A stretch of DNA of 38,746 nucleotides from a virus, in the IMG/VR virus record IMGVR_UViG_3300035212_000356, positions 1 to 38,746 of that record. One strand, 5' to 3'. The notes under the pieces were generated by a model. The model was not told where the DNA came from. It ran no database searches and saw only the letters and a list, made by a program, of their open reading frames with translations. The stretch's first letter is position 1. Every line of letters begins with the position of its first letter. Shown here piece after piece: positions 6,368-16,215 of this stretch. The position numbers were made by a program, and so were the translations under genes.

Positions 6368-9300
6368 TTACTTACCTCCAAACTTTAATTCACTTTTCGG
6401 TTTTCTTACCGCCCTTGTTTTTCCATCAATTTTCTCTTGATACAATCTAGAGTTGTAAGTCATTTTAGCTTTTTCATCTGCCTCTTTTTCTTCCTTAGTT
6501 TTATAGAATTTCTTTTTAGAGAAATCGAGTATCATGTTTTCTTGAAACTGTCTACCAGTAGCCTCCTTAACCCTATCTTTCCTCATTTTAGATTGAACTC
6601 TAGATAAGTCTGGAAGTCCAGGAATACTCAATATTTGAGCAGTTGCTTGCCATTCTTTATTTTTTACAGACTTCATTAATAGCTCTGTAACAGTAGCAAC
6701 GGTAGGAGACAAAGAAGTGTTTATTGTTTGTTGAACATATCCAAATAAACTTTTATCAGAAAGAACCTTACTAGGAGTCCCTAAGTTATCAACATAAGTG
6801 TCGTAGTATCCTTTACCAAACTTATTATCTACACGCTCTTTATTAAAATATTCTACACCAACACCAACACCACCTTTTATGAATGTATTAGCTCTACCTA
6901 CAGCAACTTGTGTAAGCCATTTAGCGCCCTGTGTTTTCATTTGATCTACAATATCATCTTTTCTATAGCTATTCATCAACTCTAAAGTTCTTTCGGCTAG
7001 CGTTATATCTAAAGGACCTCCTCTTCTTTGACTTCTATCTAAGACCTTATCAGAATCTACTGCATATAAGGCGTTTGCTGGACCAGTAAAGTCCATCATA
7101 TAGAAGTTCATGTCTTCTAACTTATCCTCTATCTTACCAATCAAGTCTTCTCTTTCTTTATCAGAGTAAAGTGACATACCGTACTTTGAGTGAAGGTATG
7201 CTAAAGAGTTTATGTAAACTAACGCAGCATCGCTTTGGTTTTCAAACTTATCGTCAACTCTTTTTAGGTATGATTCATAATTTTCTTTATCGTATTTATC
7301 CTCTATACTCTTAGCTAAAGCTGATACATGACCACCTAACGCAATTCTGTTATTATATGACTTAAGTATATCATGAATTATCTTAAAGTCTTTATCTTTT
7401 AACATTTCATCTACAAAAGCCAACTTCTCTTTATAGGTCGTCTCTTTGTTTTCAAAGAAATCGTTTGCTGATTTTATAAACTTATCGTTATCAGCTAAGT
7501 TATCAAGACTGTCCTTTAATTTTTCTTCCTCATCATCTTCACCCATTAAGGCAGAAGCTATAACTCCCATCATTGAATTTATCATCAAAGCATAAGATGT
7601 TGCTCTCACAGATTGCGATACCACCTTCTTAACATTCTCCCACGTTTCTTCTCCAGATAAGGCTTTATTTATACTTCTACTTACAGTATCTATCGATCTA
7701 TCATTAAATGTATTCAAGAAGTTTGATGATATTATAATAGCTCTTACTAATCCATTTCTACCTTTTACATTTCCAACTTTAGCTCTTGTAACTCTTATAG
7801 GGTTTTCAAATGTATTCTTGCTACCCATTAGCTCAGAAACATCGTAGTTGGCTTTGTTTGCCGCCTCAGTTATTAGGTCTCTGTTTTTAATTAAGTAGTT
7901 TGGATCATTTATAACCGCTTCAACATCTAACTCTTCGTTTGAAATCTTATTAAACTCATTTACGAACTTCCCTATACTAAAGTGGTAGTATGGTAAGTTA
8001 TCAGATATACTTGTTAATTTTTCATTTATACTTCTAGTGGTTTCTGTAACCTTACCAAAACCAGTCTTAATCTTTACTTTATTTATAAAGCTTTCAAGCT
8101 TAGATGGTAAACTCTTTGTTGTAAAGTTGGTATTTACTCCTCTGTTTGCAAATTCTTCGTTAACACTTGAAGGTCTTTTTGTCTCCATCACCCTTGTAAT
8201 TTGTGGGTTCTGTATGTTAACAAGGAACGTACTCATGTTGTCATCTATATCTCCTTTTAGTTTACTTATCTCATTAGCCACCTTAAGACCTTTTATCGAT
8301 GCTGTTGGATCTTGAATCGCAGCAGCCATTACGTTTCCAGCAAAATCGGCAGCTGTTCTAATACCACTTGCAAGGTATATCTTATAAGCTATATTACTTG
8401 CTTTATCCAAAAGAGTATCTAACCCAGAAGATTGAAGTGTGTTTCCAGAAACCAGTAATTCAGAAGCGTTTTTAACAGCTTCATATATCTCCTTTGTTTC
8501 TTTTGCTTTTCTTTCAATAATCTTTGTTTCTTTGTCTGATAAGTTCTTGTTTTTTAGCTCTTGTTTAAGTTCATTCATGTAAGTGTTTAATCCCTTTAAG
8601 ATACCGTTTATTTCTGATCTTAACTCAAACTGAATGTCAGTGCTATTGATTGATGATATAGTAGCACTAAATGGATTTAGGTTTATAGGATGTAAGCTAC
8701 CTTTCTTTGAAATCAAATTACCAGATTTAGTTGATGGTGTTGAAAAATTAGATGTAATTGCTTGAAAGTCATCGTCTTGAGACGAGTCTGTGTTAGGCTG
8801 AACAGATGCATATCCCTCTACTAAAGGTGCTGCATTTCCATTTTGGAAAAAAGAAGACTCATAAACATCTATAGATTTATCCTGTAGCTCCCTGTTCATT
8901 GCTTCGTAGGCAGCTCCCTCTATCTTATCCATCTTAATCATTCCTTTATCATCAACATCAAATTCATTATTATCTAACGCCTTTAAGAACTCCTTTATAA
9001 GTTTCTTCTGGTCTTCTCCGTATTTAGAATTAGAACCAACAAGTGTTTCGTCAAAAAATTGTCTAGCTGTATATCTTCCAGATGTATTGTTTTTTTCTTC
9101 ATTAAGATTAAACATATTCTGAAGCTGATTGTATCTTATCTTCATCAATGATATATGCACATTCTTTGAGTCTTTTAGTATGTTGTCGTACACTTGCTTT
9201 AAGTTTGTATTCACCTTCCTCATTTTTTCGTCATGAGAGGCAACTCTTTTAGATAGTAAAGACGTTATATTTTCATACAAAACATTTCCAGAATATCTTT

Positions 9301-12300
9301 TTAAAGCTGAGTCAATTGCAAATAAAGCAATACTTTCAACACGATCTTTAATTGTATCCTTTCCATTTCCAGCTATAAAGGCTTTTATTCTCTGTCTCAT
9401 TTCTGGAATAAAACCAGATACCTTACTTCCGTAAACGCCACCCTTTTTAGATTCAGCAGATTTTTTTGCTGCATTATAAGCGTTTCTCCCTGTCTTGTAA
9501 ACAAATAGGTTTTCTGCATAAGATGTCATGACACCATCAGAAGCGCTCTCTAAAGCATTAACAGCGTTATCCAGCATAGATGAGTCCATATTATCTATAT
9601 CTTCCTGAGTTAAAGAAGATAAAGCATTAAGTATTCTAAACTCCATGCTAGAAGGCTTAATGTCAGAAGACTCAAAGTAATCAGAAACAGCCTTGACTGC
9701 ATTTGATATTTTAACTCTATTCTCTTCATCTTTAACCCTTCTTTTTTCCTTCTTCTCTTCAGACGCATCTTCATCTACCTTTGCTTTAAATAGCTTTTTA
9801 TTAGAGTCTATATACGACTGCTCTGAATCTGTTAAAGTAGAGTCTGAGTCTATTTTACTTTGTATATCATCTATTTTTTGTAACTCCGCATTATAGTCAG
9901 ATATGATGCTATCGTATGTTTCATTTACATTTGAAATGAAGTCATTAGTCAAATCCTTTATGGTTAATCTTCTTGTTGATAGGTCTTGTATTATTTCTAC
10001 AAATCTATCGTACAAATCTTTTGATACCGCATTCTTAAGAACAGACGCATTGATTAAGGTTATGTTTAACATTCTTGATTCTAATGGATTGGCTTTTCCA
10101 CTATCATCTAATCTTCCAGCTTTACCAGCTAAAACATTTTTCTTTGCTGCTACAGATTTTTTTCTAGTTATTTCTTGTTCAGTTTTTTGTTTTCTAGAAG
10201 AAACTTCAGGCTCTATTTTAATTATACTTCTTCTGTTTCTCTCATTGTTAATGGTTACTCCTTGAGCTGTTCCGTCAATACTTTTATAGCCTATCTTCTG
10301 ACCTTCAACAGATTCTATAATAGATTCTTTACCATCTATAATAGCCTTATCTCCAACTTCAAATGTAGGGAGTGGTCTTTCTTTAAATGGTGTAGTGTCG
10401 TTAGAAGGTTTTAGTTCGTTTGTTGTTTGCGCTCTAAGTTCTGATCCTCTCCATTGAGTTACAGCCATATCAAAACCATTCTCGTTAGCTATTTTAGTAA
10501 TAAAAGCGCCTCTATGATTGTTCGTGAATGCTTGACCAGGTCTAACCTTGTTAAATCTTTTTCTAGCTTCTTCTTCAAAACCAAGTGGATCAGAGTCAAT
10601 GTCGTAAACTTTATCTTTAGGTATTGTGACAGTATGCTCTACATTTCCAACTCCAGTCTCTTTTTGACCTTCCATTGTGTAAAACATTGCTAAACCACCA
10701 ACAGCACTCAACGCAGAAGCCTCTTCTCTTGAGGTTATTGCATTGTTACCCTGACCTCTCTTAATTACATCTCTTTCTTGATCTGAATAGTGTTTAAATA
10801 CGAAATCGCCATCCTTGTTTTCTGTTAATTTACTTGAAACATTTGTAGGAAGTGCTTTTTGTTGTCTTTTTAAAGGAATGGTAACAACTTCTCTTACGCC
10901 TGAACCATATGGGGCTATAACTTGTGATGCTTGAGAAGGCTTTCCTGAGTATTTTTCAGCCATTTTTTTAGGCATAACCTCAAGTGCGTTTATTTTTGAA
11001 TCTGGAACACCTATAACATCTCCTTCAACTGTGTTTTCATATGTAGAGTGTTCAGATCCAGAACGAACACCTGTAGGTTTTAACACTAACATTATATCAT
11101 TCTGTTCAAAACCATTGTCTTTATAAAAACCATCACGCAAATCATTTACATCTGTATGACCATTGATAGATGAAATGTATTTGTATACTGCTGTGTTTGG
11201 TTTTTTTTGAATATCAACCAATGAGTTAAGGAATTTTTTTCTACCTGTTCCTATTTTTGTTTTTTGTATTTTATATTCTTTTATTTGTTGTTCGGTAGGA
11301 TTTTTTATTCCGCTCTTAACAAGAGCTTCTTGAGCCTTTTTTTTATCAATTGTACTGTCTACAGAAGTATCTTTTCTTAATGAATCCCAACTTGAATGAG
11401 CTTCCAACACCTCTTTAACATCTTTTGTAGGTTTTAATGAAAGAATAGTGTCTTTAAATGTTTTGTAATCTCCCAATTTTAAAGTCATTAAATCAAATAC
11501 CTTTTTATTAAATAACTTACTTAATTGAGGAGATCCACTAATAATAAATATATATTCAGATTCATCAATCTTTTTTTGTATATCCGAAATAGATACACCG
11601 CTTGCCCAAATATCTCCTTCTTTTTGATGCGCAAAACTTGGACCTCCATCTATACCTAGTTCTTTATTTATACCAAGTTGATCAGCTACCCAAAACCATA
11701 CTTTTTGTTTTTTATCAACGATATCTTCCAACAAAGAATAGATGTCAACTTTTTTGTCTGGAGTAACTAATGAGTTTTCATATGAATCCTTAAAGTTAAT
11801 TTTAGATTCACGTTTTTTAGGTACTCTGATTTCAGTTGGACTACCAATAGGATTAGTTCCATTATCTAATATAGATACATTTTCTACTGTAATCTCTTTA
11901 CCAGTAGCAACTTTCTTAGCAATGGTATTAAGAACATCTAACACCTCATTAGACTCAAAAATCTCAACACCAAACATCTTAGCTAAACTATTTAACCAAG
12001 CCTTAATTGCTTCCTTAGCTCTTCCTGATAATGAATCATAATTTGCCGCTAAAATACCAATAAACTCAGCAAGCTTCTCTTCGTCTTGAATATTTTCTTC
12101 ATAGTTATCTGCAAAATCCTCTAATCTTTGTTTTAAGGCTTTGTTTTTATCTAATGTAGGTAATATTGCGTTAAGCATTCTTTTAGTAACTTCAGCAGCC
12201 TTAGAATCAGTTTTAACCTTATCTAATAGTATAGCGTGGAATATTTCATGAGCAACAGTTCTTCTGTTTGCTTTTTCTAGGTTGATATGTATTGTTCCGT

Positions 12301-15300
12301 TTTGGTAAAGACCACTTGACGATTGGTTTTTAGACTCCCCACTAACACTTCTAAATGAATTATCTGTATCGTGAAGTATTACCTTTACATTTGGTAATAT
12401 TTTAGATATTGCTCTAACACCATTCAATACAGACTTTGAAATTTTTTTATCAGCTATGTTAGAAACCTGTTTTTTAGCTTGATTTATGTCTTTAGATACT
12501 TCGATTCCTTTCGACTTTGGCTGTAATCTTTTTTGTATATCTTTAAATTCAGCTGGAGTTAATTTTTTAGGATTCATACCATCAGAGCCAGTCTTAACAT
12601 TCTCAAATGTGTCTAAATCAAATAAAGACTCTTGACCTAACTCTTTACCTATAGCAATAGCTTCCTCTCTAACAGAAGGATCTGCAACTATATTTATATC
12701 TACAGATACTTGATTAGAATTAGGGAATTTATAAATACCAACTTTTACATTGTTAGCACCCACTGATTCTGCATTCTCATCTATAAATGCTTGAATAACT
12801 TCTGGAGTTAACTCAGATGAATTCATATTCTTTGAAGCTAAAGGAATAACTAATCCTCCGTCTTCATATTTAGAGCCATCAAGATTCATTGTAGCTCCAT
12901 CTTCAGATTCAACAGGAAGAGCTTTAACTCTATCTACTTCACTTGATGTGTATGTATCGGATATTTTTGTATTTACTTTTTCTTCACCTTGTTTGGAAGT
13001 AATTTCTTGTTTGGTGTTTCCTTGCTCCACTTCTTGCAATCCCATTTCGGATTGTCCTGGCTGTAACACGCCTTCATTTGTGCTTTGCTTTTGAATGGCA
13101 TCTTCTTGTGTTTTAATGTTAGTTAGTAATGGTTTTATTAACTTATCGTACTTGGTGTAAATCTCCTTAGCTTTTGCGTTGTCAGATTCGGATACTTTTT
13201 TAGCATCTACTTTACCGTCTGTAATAAAGCTTTCAGGGTTTTCTACATTGTCAGTTAATTCTTTAACCTCTTCAACCCTAAGTGCGTCTATTTTTTCTTG
13301 TGACTTTGCTGCGTTTTCTCCTTGTGCTGCGACAGCTTTTGTTGTGGTTTTGGTGTCCCCTCCAAGTTTTTCTTCGTTGGTTGTTTTTCTGGTTTCATAA
13401 ATCTCTTTTGCTTTTTTGTTAATTACTTCTGGATTAGGTTCTTGTATTTTATCTCTTTCTATTCCTTTATCTATTTGTTCTTGTATTATCGTTTCGGCAG
13501 CCTCTGTTTTAAGTTTAATTTGTTGTTCTTCAGGAAGATAATCAAACTCAGAATAAGTTCCATCAACAATACCATTTCTTTCTTTTTCTAATTCAACAAA
13601 CTTTTTATTTAGGCTTTCATATTCTTCTTTTTTTAATTCTGAAGACATAGCGGATTTTCTTAAATCGTTAAATTCTGCCTTTAATTCAGATTGCTGTTTA
13701 TTTATATCAAGTAATTTAGTTATTTCATTTTCAGACAATCTACCTACATTATCAACAGATTTAGCGATTATTTTGACCGCTTTACCAGACAACATATCTG
13801 ATTTTTCCTGAAGAATTGCTTTGTCTTTATCTGTTAGTAATAAGTTTGTATTTAATTCTTTATTTATTTCTTCTACCTTATTAATTACATCTCTAACTTC
13901 TTTTATATCCTTATTATCTGATATAGCTCTAAGTTCTCTTGAGGCAAAAGTAGATAAAGCACCAAAAGAAGAAACACCACCATCCATAACAAGTCCAGCA
14001 GCGTAAGCCTCTTTCATATTCTTAGCTATATCACTAGACGATAATTTATCACCATTAATAAATATATCCGAAATAGAGTTTGATAAAGAAGATAAGGCTT
14101 CAGATCCAGCTCCAATTTGAGTTTGAGCTAATGTTCCAGCAAACACCTTTCCAATTTCTTTTTTAAATGATTTTTCAGCTAGACTTCTAGCTTCTGTAGA
14201 TATAGTATTTAAAGATCCTTTCAAGTCTTCAATATACTTAAATGTAGAGTATTTTTCAGTGTATTTTTCAGCCCCATAATAAGCCCAACCAGATAAAACT
14301 TTTTGTAATTTAGAGTAATCTTTAGTAGACTCTTCCATTTGTTTTATTTTAGCCCCTCCAGATCCAGCCGAAATAATTTCTAAACCTACAGGACCTCCTA
14401 TAGCTAAAGCAGCAGCAACTCCAGTCTGTTCTGTAGCCACCTGACCTAACCAACTACCAGCATCACTCCAATTATTTACATCGTCAAGCGTCATCATTCT
14501 AAATTCAGGTCTCCCTTTTTTAGATTCTTTGCCAATATCCATTACATAGTTACCAGCCGCAGTTAATGGATCTTGATAGTCTAATCCAGTAAGTCTTCCT
14601 ACTGTTTCCTCAAAAGCCAACTCTCTTGTTTCTCCTATAAGTTTTAATCCGCCACCTATAGTTTCTTTAAAGAAATTATTTAGTATGTCTCTCGTCTTAT
14701 CTAAATCATTATAGTTGTACTTTAAAAGTTCTAACTTATCCTCATCTTTTTCTAACTTAGATAAATCTTCTTTATATGATTTTCTAAGTAGTACATTTTC
14801 TTCTTCTGCTTTTTTTGCTAAGTAGAATAACTCTTGACCTTTTGCTTTATCTTCTTCCGTAGCAGTGCCTTTGTTGTTTATTTCTATTAAAAACTTATTA
14901 TACGCATCTATTCTGTCGTCATTTACTTGTTTAAGTTGGATAGTTTTTCTTATATCTTCGTTTGATTTAAAATAATCGGCTTTTAGCTTTATATCCAACT
15001 CTCTTTGAACTTGATGACCTTCAGGTAAATTACTAAAATAAGTATCAGTAGCGTTTTTCTTTTGAGATAATTCATCATTCTTTAAAAATATTGATTTTGC
15101 TTTTTCCGAAACATCTTCCTTGGTGAAATTACCTAACCCTTTTTCTTCAATTAATTCTTTTTCTGCTTGCTCTTTCTCTATAGCTAAAGGGACACCTTTT
15201 TTAATAGTGAAATCTTTATCACCTCTAAAGTATTTATTAATATCAGTAAGAGGTTGTAGTAAGAATTTATTTGTAGAACTTCTTATTCCTTCAGAAATAC

Positions 15301-16192
15301 CATCTAATAACTGATACTCATCTAGTTCGTCTTTAAGTTTTTCTTCAGATATGGCTGGATTGTAGTTTTGATTTATAGCTAAATCTTGTTGTTTACTTAT
15401 AATTAAAAGTTCATCTGGAGTTAATTTAATCTGTTTCTCTATTTTTTCAGTAACAGCAGGTATTTGAGATAATACATCATATTTCTCTTCTATCTTTTTC
15501 GTTAAATCTTCAGAAACAGGTTTAGTCGAAACTACAGGTTGTGTTTTAGTAGTTCCGACTTTAGGTTTATTTTTTTGAGCTTCATATGCTTTTTTTTCAA
15601 CACCAGAGACTTTTTCTCCAGGCTTGATTCCAAACTTGCTTACTAGTTCGTCTGATTTTTTATCTGCAACCCTCTTCTCTTCTACTTTTTGTTCTGTGAA
15701 TGTAGAAGGTCTTTCTCCAAATAAGTTATCAGTAGAAACATTTTCTTTTTTCTGTTTCTTCCACTTCTCTAGCTGATTGCTGTTTTGAACAATCTTGTAG
15801 GTATATCCTTCTGGTAAATCTTCAGGTTTAGGTATTTCATCTACAGGTCCTCTTTTTGAATCTCTATTTATATACAAAACCTTTGTATCTCCAAAAGCCT
15901 TTACTGTTTTAGTTGTTCCAGTAGAAGATGCCGATGCCCCAGTTTTCTTTGGTTTTTCTCCAGCCGATAAAGGTTTTCCCTTTGTCTTTGGTTCTTGAGA
16001 TACCGATTGAGTTCCTGTCGTAGTAGATGGTGTAGATAATTCTTTTTTTTTTACTTCACCTTCACCTCCTTCAGTCACCTCTGTAAATGTATTATCTTGA
16101 ATTAAAGAATTAAATCTTTCTCCGTACTCTTTTTTAAGTTCACCCTCTGTTAAAATATTTCCGTTAGGTGTTTTAAATTGCTTTTCTGCCAT
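6368..16192 (-). CDS. Giant polyvalent ejection (internal virion) protein, 3274 aa
   Basis: Probably packaged in the virion and injected with the DNA. Residues 1-230 are low-complexity and Lys/Ser/Thr-rich. Around 570-650 lies a Gly/Ala hydrophobic stretch. Residues about 1270-1400 form a zincin-like peptidase: HEIFH at 1315-1319 and likely third ligand E1376 in LAEFIG. Residues about 1500-1520 carry WFWVADQLG and GGPSF, part of an unnamed conserved-looking domain. Residues about 1798-1910 resemble ADP-ribosyltransferase domains of phage polyvalent proteins: KHYSD near H1801, YDIDSDPLGF at 1863-1872, GFD at 1906-1908. Long coiled-coil-like stretches and hydrophobic helices near 2610 and 2864 follow. 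No lytic transglycosylase or polymerase motif was seen. As the last gene after two smaller ejection-type genes it parallels T7 gp14-gp15-gp16. The whole frame is intact. Confidence 0.8.
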   Translation of the reverse strand: MAEKQFKTPNGNILTEGELKKEYGERFNSLIQDNTFTEVTEGGEGEVKKKELSTPSTTTGTQSVSQEPKTKGKPLSAGEKPKKTGASASSTGTTKTVKAFGDTKVLYINRDSKRGPVDEIPKPEDLPEGYTYKIVQNSNQLEKWKKQKKENVSTDNLFGERPSTFTEQKVEEKRVADKKSDELVSKFGIKPGEKVSGVEKKAYEAQKNKPKVGTTKTQPVVSTKPVSEDLTKKIEEKYDVLSQIPAVTEKIEKQIKLTPDELLIISKQQDLAINQNYNPAISEEKLKDELDEYQLLDGISEGIRSSTNKFLLQPLTDINKYFRGDKDFTIKKGVPLAIEKEQAEKELIEEKGLGNFTKEDVSEKAKSIFLKNDELSQKKNATDTYFSNLPEGHQVQRELDIKLKADYFKSNEDIRKTIQLKQVNDDRIDAYNKFLIEINNKGTATEEDKAKGQELFYLAKKAEEENVLLRKSYKEDLSKLEKDEDKLELLKYNYNDLDKTRDILNNFFKETIGGGLKLIGETRELAFEETVGRLTGLDYQDPLTAAGNYVMDIGKESKKGRPEFRMMTLDDVNNWSDAGSWLGQVATEQTGVAAALAIGGPVGLEIISAGSGGAKIKQMEESTKDYSKLQKVLSGWAYYGAEKYTEKYSTFKYIEDLKGSLNTISTEARSLAEKSFKKEIGKVFAGTLAQTQIGAGSEALSSLSNSISDIFINGDKLSSSDIAKNMKEAYAAGLVMDGGVSSFGALSTFASRELRAISDNKDIKEVRDVINKVEEINKELNTNLLLTDKDKAILQEKSDMLSGKAVKIIAKSVDNVGRLSENEITKLLDINKQQSELKAEFNDLRKSAMSSELKKEEYESLNKKFVELEKERNGIVDGTYSEFDYLPEEQQIKLKTEAAETIIQEQIDKGIERDKIQEPNPEVINKKAKEIYETRKTTNEEKLGGDTKTTTKAVAAQGENAAKSQEKIDALRVEEVKELTDNVENPESFITDGKVDAKKVSESDNAKAKEIYTKYDKLIKPLLTNIKTQEDAIQKQSTNEGVLQPGQSEMGLQEVEQGNTKQEITSKQGEEKVNTKISDTYTSSEVDRVKALPVESEDGATMNLDGSKYEDGGLVIPLASKNMNSSELTPEVIQAFIDENAESVGANNVKVGIYKFPNSNQVSVDINIVADPSVREEAIAIGKELGQESLFDLDTFENVKTGSDGMNPKKLTPAEFKDIQKRLQPKSKGIEVSKDINQAKKQVSNIADKKISKSVLNGVRAISKILPNVKVILHDTDNSFRSVSGESKNQSSSGLYQNGTIHINLEKANRRTVAHEIFHAILLDKVKTDSKAAEVTKRMLNAILPTLDKNKALKQRLEDFADNYEENIQDEEKLAEFIGILAANYDSLSGRAKEAIKAWLNSLAKMFGVEIFESNEVLDVLNTIAKKVATGKEITVENVSILDNGTNPIGSPTEIRVPKKRESKINFKDSYENSLVTPDKKVDIYSLLEDIVDKKQKVWFWVADQLGINKELGIDGGPSFAHQKEGDIWASGVSISDIQKKIDESEYIFIISGSPQLSKLFNKKVFDLMTLKLGDYKTFKDTILSLKPTKDVKEVLEAHSSWDSLRKDTSVDSTIDKKKAQEALVKSGIKNPTEQQIKEYKIQKTKIGTGRKKFLNSLVDIQKKPNTAVYKYISSINGHTDVNDLRDGFYKDNGFEQNDIMLVLKPTGVRSGSEHSTYENTVEGDVIGVPDSKINALEVMPKKMAEKYSGKPSQASQVIAPYGSGVREVVTIPLKRQQKALPTNVSSKLTENKDGDFVFKHYSDQERDVIKRGQGNNAITSREEASALSAVGGLAMFYTMEGQKETGVGNVEHTVTIPKDKVYDIDSDPLGFEEEARKRFNKVRPGQAFTNNHRGAFITKIANENGFDMAVTQWRGSELRAQTTNELKPSNDTTPFKERPLPTFEVGDKAIIDGKESIIESVEGQKIGYKSIDGTAQGVTINNERNRRSIIKIEPEVSSRKQKTEQEITRKKSVAAKKNVLAGKAGRLDDSGKANPLESRMLNITLINASVLKNAVSKDLYDRFVEIIQDLSTRRLTIKDLTNDFISNVNETYDSIISDYNAELQKIDDIQSKIDSDSTLTDSEQSYIDSNKKLFKAKVDEDASEEKKEKRRVKDEENRVKISNAVKAVSDYFESSDIKPSSMEFRILNALSSLTQEDIDNMDSSMLDNAVNALESASDGVMTSYAENLFVYKTGRNAYNAAKKSAESKKGGVYGSKVSGFIPEMRQRIKAFIAGNGKDTIKDRVESIALFAIDSALKRYSGNVLYENITSLLSKRVASHDEKMRKVNTNLKQVYDNILKDSKNVHISLMKIRYNQLQNMFNLNEEKNNTSGRYTARQFFDETLVGSNSKYGEDQKKLIKEFLKALDNNEFDVDDKGMIKMDKIEGAAYEAMNRELQDKSIDVYESSFFQNGNAAPLVEGYASVQPNTDSSQDDDFQAITSNFSTPSTKSGNLISKKGSLHPINLNPFSATISSINSTDIQFELRSEINGILKGLNTYMNELKQELKNKNLSDKETKIIERKAKETKEIYEAVKNASELLVSGNTLQSSGLDTLLDKASNIAYKIYLASGIRTAADFAGNVMAAAIQDPTASIKGLKVANEISKLKGDIDDNMSTFLVNIQNPQITRVMETKRPSSVNEEFANRGVNTNFTTKSLPSKLESFINKVKIKTGFGKVTETTRSINEKLTSISDNLPYYHFSIGKFVNEFNKISNEELDVEAVINDPNYLIKNRDLITEAANKANYDVSELMGSKNTFENPIRVTRAKVGNVKGRNGLVRAIIISSNFLNTFNDRSIDTVSRSINKALSGEETWENVKKVVSQSVRATSYALMINSMMGVIASALMGEDDEEEKLKDSLDNLADNDKFIKSANDFFENKETTYKEKLAFVDEMLKDKDFKIIHDILKSYNNRIALGGHVSALAKSIEDKYDKENYESYLKRVDDKFENQSDAALVYINSLAYLHSKYGMSLYSDKEREDLIGKIEDKLEDMNFYMMDFTGPANALYAVDSDKVLDRSQRRGGPLDITLAERTLELMNSYRKDDIVDQMKTQGAKWLTQVAVGRANTFIKGGVGVGVEYFNKERVDNKFGKGYYDTYVDNLGTPSKVLSDKSLFGYVQQTINTSLSPTVATVTELLMKSVKNKEWQATAQILSIPGLPDLSRVQSKMRKDRVKEATGRQFQENMILDFSKKKFYKTKEEKEADEKAKMTYNSRLYQEKIDGKTRAVRKPKSELKFGGK

Positions 16193-16215
16193 AATATAAC
16201 TTGTTGTATATTTTT

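Noticed and set aside
10589-10606. DIDSD in the giant protein as an RNA-polymerase DxDxD catalytic motif
   Set aside because: It lies in YDIDSDPLGF within an ADP-ribosyltransferase-like pattern, lacks the DxDGD form and has no neighbouring polymerase motifs.
7000-16000. Plus-strand open frames of 60-120 codons inside the giant gene
   Set aside because: They are antisense shadows of the long minus-strand gene: low-complexity Ser/Phe/Leu-rich translations, no gene-like starts or order.
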